In this document: piece after piece, positions 17,613 to 25,574 of the stretch
Numbering within the stretch: position 1 is the stretch's first letter
Layout of the letters: each line of letters starts with the position of its first letter
Source of the DNA: CALGDE01 sp964655355
Lineage (GTDB): Bacteria > Cyanobacteriota > Cyanobacteriia > CACIAM-69d
NCBI GenBank assembly: GCA_964655355.1
Contig: CAZZMD010000011.1
Coordinates: forward strand, 1 to 64,000
DNA: 64,000 bases
Reading direction: 5' to 3'
The notes under the pieces: generated by a model
Told to the model about the DNA's origin: nothing
What the model saw: only the letters and a program-made list of their open reading frames with translations
The model's database searches: none
Position numbers and translations under genes: made by a program

Positions 17613-18509
17613 CTAGAACCAGCTTCCTAGGGCCATCCCTGCCAGCAAAATCAGCCCAATGTTCACGTTTTCGCTAAACAGTTTTCCGTAGGCCGTGCGG
17701 GATAATTCTTGGCGGCGTAGTTTCAAATATTGCTTTGCCCATAGAAAAACCGACGCGCCCAGGGCTGGCCAGTAGAGCAGATTGAGTTGGGTGGCGATCC
17801 CCGTTTGGGCGAGCAGGAGCGCCGTCAGCAGGAAAAATAGTCCCACCGCCTCCGCCACATATTCCCCAAAAAATAGGGCGCTCGAGTTAACCCCCAATTT
17901 GCGATCATCGTCCCGATCGGCCATGGCATAAATCGTGTCAAAGCCCAGGGTCCAAAAAATGGTCGCCCCCCACAGCATCCAGGCTGGCCAGGGCAATGTC
18001 GGTGGGTCGGTCGCCGCGCTCCAGGGGATCAGGACGGCAAATCCCCAGGCGATCGCCAACACAAGCTGGGGCACGGGAAAGACTCGCTTTGCCCCGGGAT
18101 AGAGGGCAATCACGGGCACTGCCGCCACGCAGAGTCCAAAACTGAGGGGGGTTAAAAAGACGGTCAGCCCGGCCGCGCAAAGGAGGGCGATCGCAAAGAC
18201 CACAATGCCCACCTTCACCGAGAGTTCTCGGGAGGCGAGGGGCCGCTTTTGGGTGCGTTGTACCTGGGGATCAATGTTGCGATCCCAGAGGTCATTGATG
18301 ACGCAGCCCGCGCCGCTGGTGGCAAAGGTGCCCACCACCACCACCACCAGGAGTAGGGGCGGCGGCCAGCCCCCTGTCGCTAAGACCAAGGCCCATAGGG
18401 CAGGGATCAGCAGAATTAAACGTCCCGCAGGCTTATCCCATCGTAGGAGCCGAATGATGGCATCCCAGGGGAGATGGGATGGGAGAGGCAGTTTTGGCGT
18501 TGGGCTCAT
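17613..18509 (-). CDS. ubiA: 4-hydroxybenzoate polyprenyltransferase (UbiA family)
   Basis: An integral-membrane prenyltransferase that attaches a polyprenyl chain to an aromatic ring; in cyanobacteria the UbiA orthologue makes an early plastoquinone precursor. Two Asp-rich Mg-diphosphate motifs are visible: NDLWDRNID and DTIYAMADRDDD. The sequence RWDKPAGRLILLIPALWAL at about residues 24-42 is typical of the 4-hydroxybenzoate branch. About eight hydrophobic segments are spread over 298 residues. Other UbiA members (tocopherol, chlorophyll, heme O) are less likely given these motifs. purS lies just upstream on the same strand. Confidence 0.88.
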   Translation of the reverse strand: MSPTPKLPLPSHLPWDAIIRLLRWDKPAGRLILLIPALWALVLATGGWPPPLLLVVVVVGTFATSGAGCVINDLWDRNIDPQVQRTQKRPLASRELSVKVGIVVFAIALLCAAGLTVFLTPLSFGLCVAAVPVIALYPGAKRVFPVPQLVLAIAWGFAVLIPWSAATDPPTLPWPAWMLWGATIFWTLGFDTIYAMADRDDDRKLGVNSSALFFGEYVAEAVGLFFLLTALLLAQTGIATQLNLLYWPALGASVFLWAKQYLKLRRQELSRTAYGKLFSENVNIGLILLAGMALGSWF

Positions 18510-18579
18510 GGGACGACAAAAAAGGCGATGGCGATGGCGATATTAATCGGGATTGAGTTGGAGAACTACGGGCCGGTTA

Positions 18580-18831
18580 TTACTGGCTGATTTCGATGGA
18601 GTAGTTTTCAATCACCGGATTGGCCAATAGGCGATCGCACATGGAATCAACCTGGGTGCGTGCGGTGTCCGCATCGGGAGCATCCAAGGACAGCTCAATA
18701 TATTTACCAATGCGCACCGAATCCACGCTGTGGCCCAACTGTTCCAAACCGGACTTCACCGCAACGCCGGCGGGATCCAGCACAGAGGGGCGGAGGGTGA
18801 CGTGGATTTTAGCTTGGTATTTTTGGCTCAC
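18580..18831 (-). CDS. purS: Phosphoribosylformylglycinamidine synthase subunit PurS
   Basis: The small subunit of the PurLQS complex in purine biosynthesis, which helps channel ammonia between PurQ and PurL. The 83-residue product is complete and shows the family pattern: KIHVTLRPSVLDPAGVAVKSGLEQLGH, then VRIGKYIELSLDAPD, and a C-terminal NPVIENYSIEI. Usually purQ follows purS directly; here the next gene on the strand is ubiA and no purQ is seen in the window. The spacing of 70 bp to ubiA allows co-transcription. Confidence 0.92.
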   Translation of the reverse strand: MSQKYQAKIHVTLRPSVLDPAGVAVKSGLEQLGHSVDSVRIGKYIELSLDAPDADTARTQVDSMCDRLLANPVIENYSIEISQ

Positions 18832-19132
18832 GGTTTAGGGGGGAAGAACAAACTATGCAGTGGGGCGGACAAACGGATAAACGGATAACTGACGGCTGAC
18901 CGGCGGGGAGGGGAAGGGGCTTATCGAGGGCTTGGCATGGTTGGAGCATGCAGATTTTAAGAAAAATAAGCCCTGGGATTGTCCCAACATCCCTGAAACC
19001 CGGTCTCTGGGGGATACTGGAAAAGCAAGCGAATGGCGATAATGATCCCGGTGCCTTAGGGCGGTTCAGTGTTCCATTGTAGGGCGGGACGTCGCCTCCA
19101 TACGCCCATTTATCCTATTCCTAGTTCTTCCT
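18832..19132. other. purS-zur intergenic region
   Basis: About 300 bp between divergent genes. It holds a short direct repeat (AAACGGAT twice near 18873-18888) and, about 90 bp before zur, GCGATAATGATC (19036-19047), which resembles one half of a Zur-type site but lacks the second half. No small gene is seen. Confidence 0.4.
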
Positions 19133-19621
19133 ATGGCGTCTAACCGTACGCGTAATCAAGATCGGATTCTGAAAACCCTGCAGGCATTGAATCGCGAGAT
19201 TGCCGCCCAGGATTTATATATCTATCTTCAGGAGCTGGGGCAAAAGGTGGGGTTGGCAACGGTCTATCGATCGCTCGAGGCGCTGAAGAAACAGGGGGAA
19301 ATCCAGGTGCGCGCCCTGGATAGTGGCATGTCACTCTATAGTTCCATCCAGCGCGATCGCCACCATTTGAACTGCGTTAAGTGTGGGCGATCGGAGCCCA
19401 TCGATGAGTGCCCTCTCCATGGGTTGCAACAGGAACTACAGACCCGCACCAATTTCAAGATTTTCTATCACACTCTGGAATTTCATGGGCTTTGTCGAGC
19501 GTGCCAAGAGGGCGAAGCGGGAGACCCAGATACTAAAGATAAAGATCATGCCGACGACAAAGCCGCTGTCACCGCGGTTAATGTGTCGGCATCCCGTTCG
19601 TCATCCTATCGATGCTGTTAG
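19133..19621 (+). CDS. zur: Fur-family regulator, Zur type
   Basis: A 162-residue metal-responsive repressor. The winged helix (about residues 5-60) contains GLATVYRSLEALKKQGEIQVR. The dimer domain has RHHLNCVKCGRSEPI and ends in a CRACQ motif, giving two CxxC pairs for structural zinc. The N-terminus NRTRNQDRILKTLQALNREIAAQDLY and FKIFYHTLEFHGLC match my memory of cyanobacterial Zur (FurB) better than FurA or PerR, so zinc sensing is likely but not proven. A hydrophilic C-terminal tail of about 40 residues after CRACQ is unusual and ends in SSSYRCC. No znuABC genes are nearby. Confidence 0.78.
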   Translation: MASNRTRNQDRILKTLQALNREIAAQDLYIYLQELGQKVGLATVYRSLEALKKQGEIQVRALDSGMSLYSSIQRDRHHLNCVKCGRSEPIDECPLHGLQQELQTRTNFKIFYHTLEFHGLCRACQEGEAGDPDTKDKDHADDKAAVTAVNVSASRSSSYRCC

Positions 19622-19647
19622 ATCGATTTAGGCACAGGTGAATCTGG

Positions 19648-20565
19648 TTATCCTTGCCGGAGGATCTGCTCAACGGATGGACGGTCCGGTAGGGAGGATT
19701 GGGCACCGGGGCGGGTACAGGCGATCGCAGCGGCGGCGGTGGCCCAACGAACAGCGTCGACTAACGGGCGATTTTCCAACAATGCCACGGCGATCGCCCC
19801 ATTAAATGCATCCCCAGCGGCAACGGTGTCCACGGCTTGGATCGGTAATGCCGGCGCCCAGAATTGTTCGCTGGGGGTAGCGCAGACGGCCCCGCGATCG
19901 CCCAGGGTGATGATGACGGTGGGGGTGCCCCGCTGCTGTAGGGTTTTGGCGGCGATCGCGGCAGAACCAGGGTCGGTCACGGGAAACCCCACTAGGCGAC
20001 TGGCTTCGGTTTCGTTGGGGGTCAGGATATCCACCGCCTGATACAGCGATGGTAGAAGCTGATCTGGGGCGGGGGCGGGATCCAAAATTGTGGTTACCCC
20101 GGCGGCTTTCGCCAGTTGGGCGGCGGCGATGACCTGTTCCAAGGGAATTTCTAATTGCAGTAGCAATAGCTGCGCCTGGGGCAACCGATCTTTCAGGCGG
20201 CTTAGCTCATCCTGCCCCACGGTGGCATTGGCACCGCCGACAATCACAATTTGATTTTGTCCCCCGTCATCCACCAGAATTTGGGCAATGCCGGTGGACG
20301 TGTTGGGGTCGAGGGTGATCGCATCTCCGTTTACCCCACAGTTTTGAAGATGGGAAACCAAATCTCGCCCAAAACTATCCTCCCCCACCCGACCAATCAG
20401 GATGGTTTCAGCCCCTAGTTTCGCCGCTGCTACCGCTTGGTTTGCCCCTTTTCCGCCGGGGCTGGTGGTGAAGCGATCGCCGGCCAGGGTTTCGCCAGGT
20501 AAGGGCAGTCGAGGCACCCGCGCCACCAGATCCATATTGAGGCTACCAAACACTAGGATTCCCAT
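19648..20565 (-). CDS. rbsK: Ribokinase (PfkB family sugar kinase)
   Basis: Phosphorylates ribose (or a related sugar) with ATP. The 305-residue protein carries the N-terminal PfkB signature region SPGGKGANQAVAAAKLGA, an internal IGRVGEDSFG, and the C-terminal signature DTVAAGDAFNGAIAVAL, where the catalytic Asp of AAGD is kept (the usual form is GAGD). The start MGILVFGSLNMD is canonical. No ribose transporter genes are adjacent. A 12-bp tandem repeat sits just upstream of its start. Convergent with zur (gap 26 bp). Confidence 0.88.
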   Translation of the reverse strand: MGILVFGSLNMDLVARVPRLPLPGETLAGDRFTTSPGGKGANQAVAAAKLGAETILIGRVGEDSFGRDLVSHLQNCGVNGDAITLDPNTSTGIAQILVDDGGQNQIVIVGGANATVGQDELSRLKDRLPQAQLLLLQLEIPLEQVIAAAQLAKAAGVTTILDPAPAPDQLLPSLYQAVDILTPNETEASRLVGFPVTDPGSAAIAAKTLQQRGTPTVIITLGDRGAVCATPSEQFWAPALPIQAVDTVAAGDAFNGAIAVALLENRPLVDAVRWATAAAAIACTRPGAQSSLPDRPSVEQILRQG

Positions 20566-20573
20566 CGGTTGAG

Positions 20574-20607
20574 ACCTCTTTTGAAACCTCTTTTGAAACC
20601 GTTTTGA
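20574..20607. repeat. 12-bp tandem repeat (2.5 copies)
   Basis: ACCTCTTTTGAA at 20574-20585 and 20586-20597, with a partial third copy (ACCGTTTTGA). It lies just upstream of the rbsK start. Confidence 0.85.
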
Positions 20608-20615
20608 TTCCTCGC

Positions 20616-21248
20616 TTATGGCTCAGCCTTGCCCCAAATACGGTCCAGGTCCAGCGTAAATCCTGCCATCAAGGTGTCGCCTGATACCGCTTTGGGCTGG
20701 GTCAGAACCTCAGGGGTTTGATTGGGGCGATAGATCGTCACCGTGCGGTTTTTCGGATCGATTAGCCAGCCGAGTCCAGCTCCGTTATCCAAATATTCCT
20801 GCATTTTCCCTTGCAGTCCCTTCAGGGTGTCTGATTGCGATCGCAGCTCAATCACAAAATCCGGGCACACCTCGGGAAAGATTTTCTTCTGGGCATCCGT
20901 CAGCCCATCCCAACGCTCCTGACTAATCCAGGAGGCGTCCGGCGACAGAATTGCGCTGTTCGGTAAAGTAAACCCGGTCGATGAGTCAAACGCTTTGCCC
21001 TGTCTACCGTTACGCTCATACCACTGGAAAAGTGCGCCGGTAATGCTGAAGTTACGTTCGCCGGTTTCCCAGCCAGTGGGGGGATTCACGAGTAATTCTC
21101 CTTGGGCCGTACGCTCTAGGCGCAGTACATCGTTGACCGCGGCCAGTGCCTCAAACTGCTCTGGTGTTACCTGAAGTTTTAGGTCGGTGGGGAGGCGCAG
21201 GGGAAAGGGGAGCGCGATCGCCTCGGTGGGGGCCAGAGTTTGAAGCAT
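20616..21248 (-). CDS. Uma2-family putative endonuclease (DUF820)
   Basis: A 210-residue member of the Uma2/DUF820 family, which is greatly expanded in cyanobacteria and has a PD-(D/E)XK nuclease-like fold. Typical elements are SPDASWISQERWDGL, the core FPEVCPDFVIELRSQSD with the Asp and the Glu-x-Arg/Lys-type pair, and NGAGLGWLIDPKNRTVTIYRP. The biological role of these proteins is not known; many copies occur in one genome and nuclease activity is mostly inferred. It is separated by 44 bp from the DsbA-like gene upstream on the same strand. Confidence 0.88.
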   Translation of the reverse strand: MLQTLAPTEAIALPFPLRLPTDLKLQVTPEQFEALAAVNDVLRLERTAQGELLVNPPTGWETGERNFSITGALFQWYERNGRQGKAFDSSTGFTLPNSAILSPDASWISQERWDGLTDAQKKIFPEVCPDFVIELRSQSDTLKGLQGKMQEYLDNGAGLGWLIDPKNRTVTIYRPNQTPEVLTQPKAVSGDTLMAGFTLDLDRIWGKAEP

Positions 21249-21292
21249 CGTGACCTCGGGAGAATTGAAGATATTGAAAAGGTTTTGGGAAA

Positions 21293-22123
21293 CTAACGCT
21301 GGGCGGCGGCGGATTGGTAGGCGGCGGTCAGATTGTCAAAGGTGGGGGCTTGGGTGAGGATAACGCCGTCCATGATGAAGGTAGGGGTGCCTTGGATCTC
21401 CAGGGAGGCGGCGAGTTCAATGTCACTTTGCAGGGCTTGGCGGGCGCCGTCGCTTTGGCGATCGCGGTTGAATTGCTCAAGGTCTAGATTGAGTTGTTGC
21501 ACTAGCTCCAGATATAGATCTTCCCCGAGTCGGTCTTGATTTTTGAAAAGGGCATCGTGGAAAGGCCAAAACTTATCCTGTTGTTGAGCTGCCCAGGATG
21601 CTGCTGCTGCCGGAATCGCTTGGGGATGAACGCTGGACAGGGGGAGGTGTTTGTAGACCAATTGCACCCGATTGCCATATCTGGACATAAAGCGCTGCAA
21701 TTCTCCCTGGGCGCGGGCGCAGAAGGGGCATTGAAAATCGGAAAATTCGATCAGGGTGATGGCGGCGTCGGTGTTGCCCTTAACGGGGGAGGTGGCGATG
21801 ATGCTCTCGGGGTTGGTGCGGACGCTGAGGCGGAATTGGGATTGATATTGGGCGCGACGTTCGGCCTGGATGCGGTTAAATTTGCCGACGGATTTTAGGA
21901 TCGCTTCTGGGTTGTCGTCGATGACTTTTAGGACTTTCGCTTCAAAGTCGGGGGAAACATTAACTTGGGCGATATTAACCTGGGCGATCGCGGGATTCAT
22001 GCCACTCGTGGTCAGGAAAATCGCGATGGTCACAACAACTAAAGCCACTTTCCCTAGTTGCGCGAGGAGCCATTGGCCATACCGCTGACCCTCACCATGA
22101 ATTGACTTCAAACGTTCACCCAT
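21293..22123 (-). CDS. DsbA-like thioredoxin-fold protein
   Basis: A 276-residue secreted or membrane-anchored protein. A hydrophobic segment at about residues 23-45 (LGKVALVVVTIAIFLTTSGM) acts as signal or anchor; the mature domain has the redox motif CPFC in FSDFQCPFCARAQGEL and the cis-proline loop IQGTPTFIMDG. The region before the fold (VLKVIDDNPEAILKSVGKF) is a common N-terminal helix in this DsbA/BdbD-like branch. It likely oxidises or isomerises disulfides in exported proteins. The start at 22123 (MGERLKSIHGEG) gives a long basic N-region; a shorter start is possible. Confidence 0.87.
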   Translation of the reverse strand: MGERLKSIHGEGQRYGQWLLAQLGKVALVVVTIAIFLTTSGMNPAIAQVNIAQVNVSPDFEAKVLKVIDDNPEAILKSVGKFNRIQAERRAQYQSQFRLSVRTNPESIIATSPVKGNTDAAITLIEFSDFQCPFCARAQGELQRFMSRYGNRVQLVYKHLPLSSVHPQAIPAAAASWAAQQQDKFWPFHDALFKNQDRLGEDLYLELVQQLNLDLEQFNRDRQSDGARQALQSDIELAASLEIQGTPTFIMDGVILTQAPTFDNLTAAYQSAAAQR

Positions 22124-22196
22124 GACCCTTATCCTGCTTTGCCCGTACTGGTTTGTAATGGATGGCGCGATCGCGCGTTTACCAATCGCTCCCAGT

Positions 22197-22757
22197 TTAG
22201 CCGCCCTGGGTAGAGCTGTCCGAGTCGCTGCCGTTCTGGGAGTCTTGCTGTTGTTGGGCTAGTTTTTCCTGCCGCTCCCGTTTGCTGATCAGATAGGTGG
22301 CGATCGCCAAGCAGCCAATGCCGATGTTAATCGCCACATCGGCAATGTTGAAGACAGGAAAATTGATCAGGCGAAAGTCTAGAAAGTCCGTGACATGGCC
22401 CATGGCGAAGCGATCGACGCCATTGCCCAGCGCGCCCCCCAGCAACAGTCCATAGCCCCAGGCTTCCCAAATCATCAGGCGAGGGCCAAAAATGGCAAAC
22501 AGGGCTAGGCCTAAGCTCACCAGCAACGACAGCCACCTTAGCCAGGGGCTGTCCTGGAACAGGCTGAAGGCGGCACCGGTGTTGATGACGTAGGTGAAGT
22601 GAAAAACACCGGGAATGATGGGCCACGACTCCGGCGGCGTCATCAGCGTAAAAGTTTGTTCAACCCAAAATTTGGTCAGACGATCCAGCACCAATACCAG
22701 CACGGCCGCGACCCAGAACCAATGATTTTTCAGCAATGGTTTACCACCCAGTCCCAT
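22197..22757 (-). CDS. lspA: Lipoprotein signal peptidase (signal peptidase II)
   Basis: An aspartyl protease that removes signal peptides from lipid-modified prolipoproteins in the inner membrane. The two catalytic aspartates are in GNGVDRF and FNIADVAI, and the conserved NTGAAFSLF is present. Four membrane helices fit the 186-residue length; a polar tail rich in Gln, Ser and Asp follows the last helix. The window itself encodes at least two lipoprotein substrates (Psb27 and the protein at 39765). bioY lies upstream on the same strand (gap 136 bp), with a 13-bp tandem repeat in between. Confidence 0.94.
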   Translation of the reverse strand: MGLGGKPLLKNHWFWVAAVLVLVLDRLTKFWVEQTFTLMTPPESWPIIPGVFHFTYVINTGAAFSLFQDSPWLRWLSLLVSLGLALFAIFGPRLMIWEAWGYGLLLGGALGNGVDRFAMGHVTDFLDFRLINFPVFNIADVAINIGIGCLAIATYLISKRERQEKLAQQQQDSQNGSDSDSSTQGG

Positions 22758-22774
22758 CGATTGCCGTTCTTACT

Positions 22775-22821
22775 CAAAATATTCATTCAAAATATCAATC
22801 CAAAATATTCATCAAAATACC
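22775..22821. repeat. 13-bp tandem repeat (3.5 copies)
   Basis: Degenerate CAAAATATTCATT-type units at 22775-22787, 22788-22800 and 22801-22812, plus a partial fourth. It lies immediately upstream of lspA. Confidence 0.85.
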
Positions 22822-22893
22822 AGACTTAAATGCCCAGTTCGCCCCCCGCAACCCGTCTGCCGGGTTCATGCCGGGCTCATAATGCTGGGAATC

Positions 22894-23625
22894 TCAGAAC
22901 AGCAGCCGTCGAGTAATGCAGGATAGCAGGGCGACGGCACAGACCAATATCAATTGCCCTCCCAAGGGGGACCAGGTGAGTTGTTCTGCTGCGTTGAGGG
23001 CGCGATCGCCGTGGAAAATTAAGAGCCAGGTTAATCCCAAGCCATGGATGCTGGCTAATCCCGCGCCGGCACTTAAGGCTAATCGTTCTAGGGATGGATG
23101 GGGGGACGGATAGGGAGCGCGATAGGGAGGGCGATAGGGCCGGGGCGATCGCCCCTGGGTTCCCGGTTTAAACCTTGGCAGCCTCGGCAGCGATCGGGTG
23201 ACTAATCGCCCGCAGACCCCAGCCCCGGCGATAAATCCCAGTAAATACCCGAAGCTTGGGGCAGTGATATATCGCAAGCCGCCCCCCCCATGGAAAATCG
23301 GTAGCCCGGCTAGCCCTAAGCCTACATAAGCGACCTGGGCCATTAGCCCCGCTCGCGTCCCCCCCACACATCCCGTCAGCAATACCGCCGCGATTTGCAG
23401 TTGGGTGCCCAGGGATTGAACGCGGGGTTGAAAGGCCCCATTGTCAAACCAAGTCCACGGGGCGGACGGAACATGGGCATCCACAAATGTTCCGCAAATG
23501 GTTAGGACCAAACCGATCGCCGCCCACAGCACGATGGACTGGCTGGGGGCGCGGCGGCGGCGGGGCGGGAGACGACGGGTCACGACTAAGTCACAGCAAT
23601 CAATGCGACAACATCCATGCGACAA
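22894..23625 (-). CDS. bioY: Biotin transporter S-component BioY
   Basis: The substrate-binding membrane subunit of the biotin ECF transporter. Typical elements are LGTQLQIAAVLLTGCVGGTRAGLMAQ, a YVGLGLAGLPIFHGGGGL loop, and APSFGYLLGFIAGAGVCGRL. The 243-residue protein has about six membrane helices. Between the third and later helices it carries a Pro/Arg/Tyr-rich loop (PYRPPYRAPYPSPHPS) encoded by a 12-bp tandem repeat at 23109-23144. The real start may be downstream of the ATG at 23625, since the first 25 residues (Cys- and Arg-rich) are not family-like. It lies next to bioB (gap 96 bp, same strand), which supports biotin specificity. Confidence 0.88.
   Translation of the reverse strand: MSHGCCRIDCCDLVVTRRLPPRRRRAPSQSIVLWAAIGLVLTICGTFVDAHVPSAPWTWFDNGAFQPRVQSLGTQLQIAAVLLTGCVGGTRAGLMAQVAYVGLGLAGLPIFHGGGGLRYITAPSFGYLLGFIAGAGVCGRLVTRSLPRLPRFKPGTQGRSPRPYRPPYRAPYPSPHPSLERLALSAGAGLASIHGLGLTWLLIFHGDRALNAAEQLTWSPLGGQLILVCAVALLSCITRRLLF
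23109..23144. repeat. 12-bp tandem repeat inside bioY (3 copies)
   Basis: GATAGGGAGCGC, GATAGGGAGGGC and GATAGGGCCGGG in a row. Being 12 bp it keeps the frame and encodes four-residue repeats in a cytoplasmic or periplasmic loop of BioY. Confidence 0.88.
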
Positions 23626-23721
23626 ATAATGCAGCTAATGCAGCAAAATCAACGCAGCAAACGCGGCCGCCAGTCTAACCCTTTTCTTCGGTTTCTTCGG
23701 TGTTTCCTCGGAGGTTGCTTT

Positions 23722-24834
23722 TTATGGGCGGGTGCCGGGGATGGGGGCTTCGCCGCCCTCTAGGCCCAGTTCCTGCAACATGGCTTGGTCTTGTTCCGGG
23801 GGCTGACCCAGGGTGGTGAGGTAATGGCCAATCAACATGGCGTTAATGCCTGCTTTGAGACCCATTTCTTGCATATCCCCCATCACCGCTTCTCGACCGC
23901 CGGCATAGCGAATAATTTGCTCGGGCAAAATCAGACGAAAAATAGCGATCGCCTTCAGGGCTTCATAGGGATCCAAAGGATTGCGGCTGCCCATAGGCGT
24001 GCCTTCCCGAGGGTTCAACAGATTCAAGGGCACCGATTCCACTTCCAAATCCCGCAGAGCCAACGCCAGGTCAACCCGGTCTTCCCAGCTTTCGCCCATG
24101 CCCATAATGCCGCCGGTGCAGGCTTGGATCCCAACAGATTTTAGGTTCTTGACCGTTTCGACGCGATCGTGCCAACTGTGGGTGGTGGCGACGTTGGGGA
24201 AGAAGTTTTCGGAGGCTTCCAGGTTGTGGTTATAGCGCGTTACGCCCGCTGCTTTGAGCGCTTCTGCCTGCTCAACGGTGACTTCCCCTAGGGCGCAGCA
24301 GGGTTTGATGTCCGTTTCCGCAATAATTTGGCGAACGGTGCCCAAAATTTCTTCAAATTCTTTTTTCTGCTCCCCTCCGTAGGCAGGACCCCGCCCCTGG
24401 CTGACTAGGCAAAATCGTTTTGCCCCCGCCAAGGCTGCCGATCGCGCCTGAGCTAAAATTTCTTCCCGAGTTTTTAGTCCATATACCGGAGACCCTTCGC
24501 CGGGGTGGTGGGCGGACTGGGAACAGAAGCTGCAATTTTCTGAGCAGCCCCCCGATTTCACATTCACAATGCTGCACAGGTCTACCACATTGCCGCAGCG
24601 AGCTTGGCGTACCCGATCCGCCACTTCACACAGGGCTAAAACATCCGCTTCCCCTTTGATATGGGTCAATGCGATCGCCCCGTCCCGATCCAAGGATTCG
24701 CCGGCTACGATGCGATCGCCCCAGCCCTGCAACCACGCTTTGAGGGCATCCCCCGTCATGGGTTGAGATGCATCAGACGCAGCAGATTGGGGAGAAACCG
24801 GCGGGGACACACGGGAAGGGATCGTTTGAACCAC
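23722..24834 (-). CDS. bioB: Biotin synthase
   Basis: A radical SAM enzyme that inserts sulfur into dethiobiotin. The SAM cluster motif CSENCSFC is in GGCSENCSFCSQSAHH, and later conserved segments (YNHNLEASENFFPNVATTHSW, GGIMGMGESWEDRVDLA, NLLNPREGTPMG) are intact. At 370 residues it is of normal length, with about 25 extra Ser/Pro-rich N-terminal residues before MTGDALKAW; a start at that internal Met is possible. No other biotin synthesis genes are adjacent; bioY follows on the same strand. Confidence 0.96.
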   Translation of the reverse strand: MVQTIPSRVSPPVSPQSAASDASQPMTGDALKAWLQGWGDRIVAGESLDRDGAIALTHIKGEADVLALCEVADRVRQARCGNVVDLCSIVNVKSGGCSENCSFCSQSAHHPGEGSPVYGLKTREEILAQARSAALAGAKRFCLVSQGRGPAYGGEQKKEFEEILGTVRQIIAETDIKPCCALGEVTVEQAEALKAAGVTRYNHNLEASENFFPNVATTHSWHDRVETVKNLKSVGIQACTGGIMGMGESWEDRVDLALALRDLEVESVPLNLLNPREGTPMGSRNPLDPYEALKAIAIFRLILPEQIIRYAGGREAVMGDMQEMGLKAGINAMLIGHYLTTLGQPPEQDQAMLQELGLEGGEAPIPGTRP

Positions 24835-24976
24835 GGGTAGCCTCTGTAGAAATGTCAGTGCATCTTATCATCGCCCTTTATGGTTCCAGGGCGAGGGTGT
24901 GCTCAACGTCAAGGTAGGATATAGAACGCAACAATTAATGATGCATTCTTAGGTGGGAGCCAAGCTCTCGAAGTAT

Positions 24977-25378
24977 ATGAAACGATTTTTCTCTGCACTG
25001 TTCGCCCTGGTTCTGGTGGTGGCGATCGGGCTGACCGGCTGCGGTGAGGCGTCGGTCACGGGGGTTACCGGCAACTATGGCGATGACACCTTGGCGCTCA
25101 TCGAGAGCCTGCGCACTGCGGTGAATTTACCAGATGAAGATCCCGCTAAGCGTGGTGCTCAAGCGGACGCCAAGGAAAAAATTAATGCTTTTGCATCCCG
25201 CTATCGTCGTGACTCTAAAGTCTCTGGCTTGGCGTCCTTCACCACCATGCGCACCGCTTTGAATTCTCTGGCAGCTCACTACAGTGCCTATCCGAATCGC
25301 CCGGTGCCTGAGAAGCTGAAAAAGCGCTTGGAGCAGGAATTCCGTCAGGTGGAAGTGGCCCTGAAGCGTGGCGCTTAA
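24977..25378 (+). CDS. psb27: Photosystem II assembly lipoprotein Psb27
   Basis: Psb27 binds the lumenal side of CP43 during assembly and repair of photosystem II. The 133-residue precursor has a signal peptide ending in the lipobox LTGC, with Cys22 as the lipidated residue, then the four-helix domain (YGDDTLALIESLRTAVNLP, KINAFASRYRRDSKV, FTTMRTALNSLAAHY). The ATG at 24977 (MKRFFSAL) was chosen over an in-frame GTG at 24953 because it starts a proper signal peptide. A good intrinsic terminator follows at 25417-25450. The gene confirms an oxygenic phototroph. Confidence 0.95.
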   Translation: MKRFFSALFALVLVVAIGLTGCGEASVTGVTGNYGDDTLALIESLRTAVNLPDEDPAKRGAQADAKEKINAFASRYRRDSKVSGLASFTTMRTALNSLAAHYSAYPNRPVPEKLKKRLEQEFRQVEVALKRGA

Positions 25379-25416
25379 AACTTGATTGAATATTCAATTT
25401 GCTCAACTTGAGCGAT

Positions 25417-25450
25417 CGCCCCTCCTAAGGCAATTAGGGGGGGATTTTTT
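25417..25450 (+). terminator. Intrinsic terminator after psb27
   Basis: The stem CCCCTCCTAA / TTAGGGGGGG around a short GGCAA loop is followed by ATTTTTT. It lies 40 bp after the psb27 stop. Confidence 0.8.
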
Positions 25451-25574
25451 ATGGTCATGTTTGTAAGGATTTTGGAAAGGATTATAGTTGAGACATATCT
25501 GAACATATTTCAAATGGGGCTGGCGCTCCGGAGCGATCCCCCCTCTAGGTCAGCCAGATCAGCAGCGGAAGACC

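Noticed and set aside
19036..19047. Zur-box-like half-site GCGATAATGATC upstream of zur
   Set aside because: Only one half-site is present; evidence is too weak to list as an operator.
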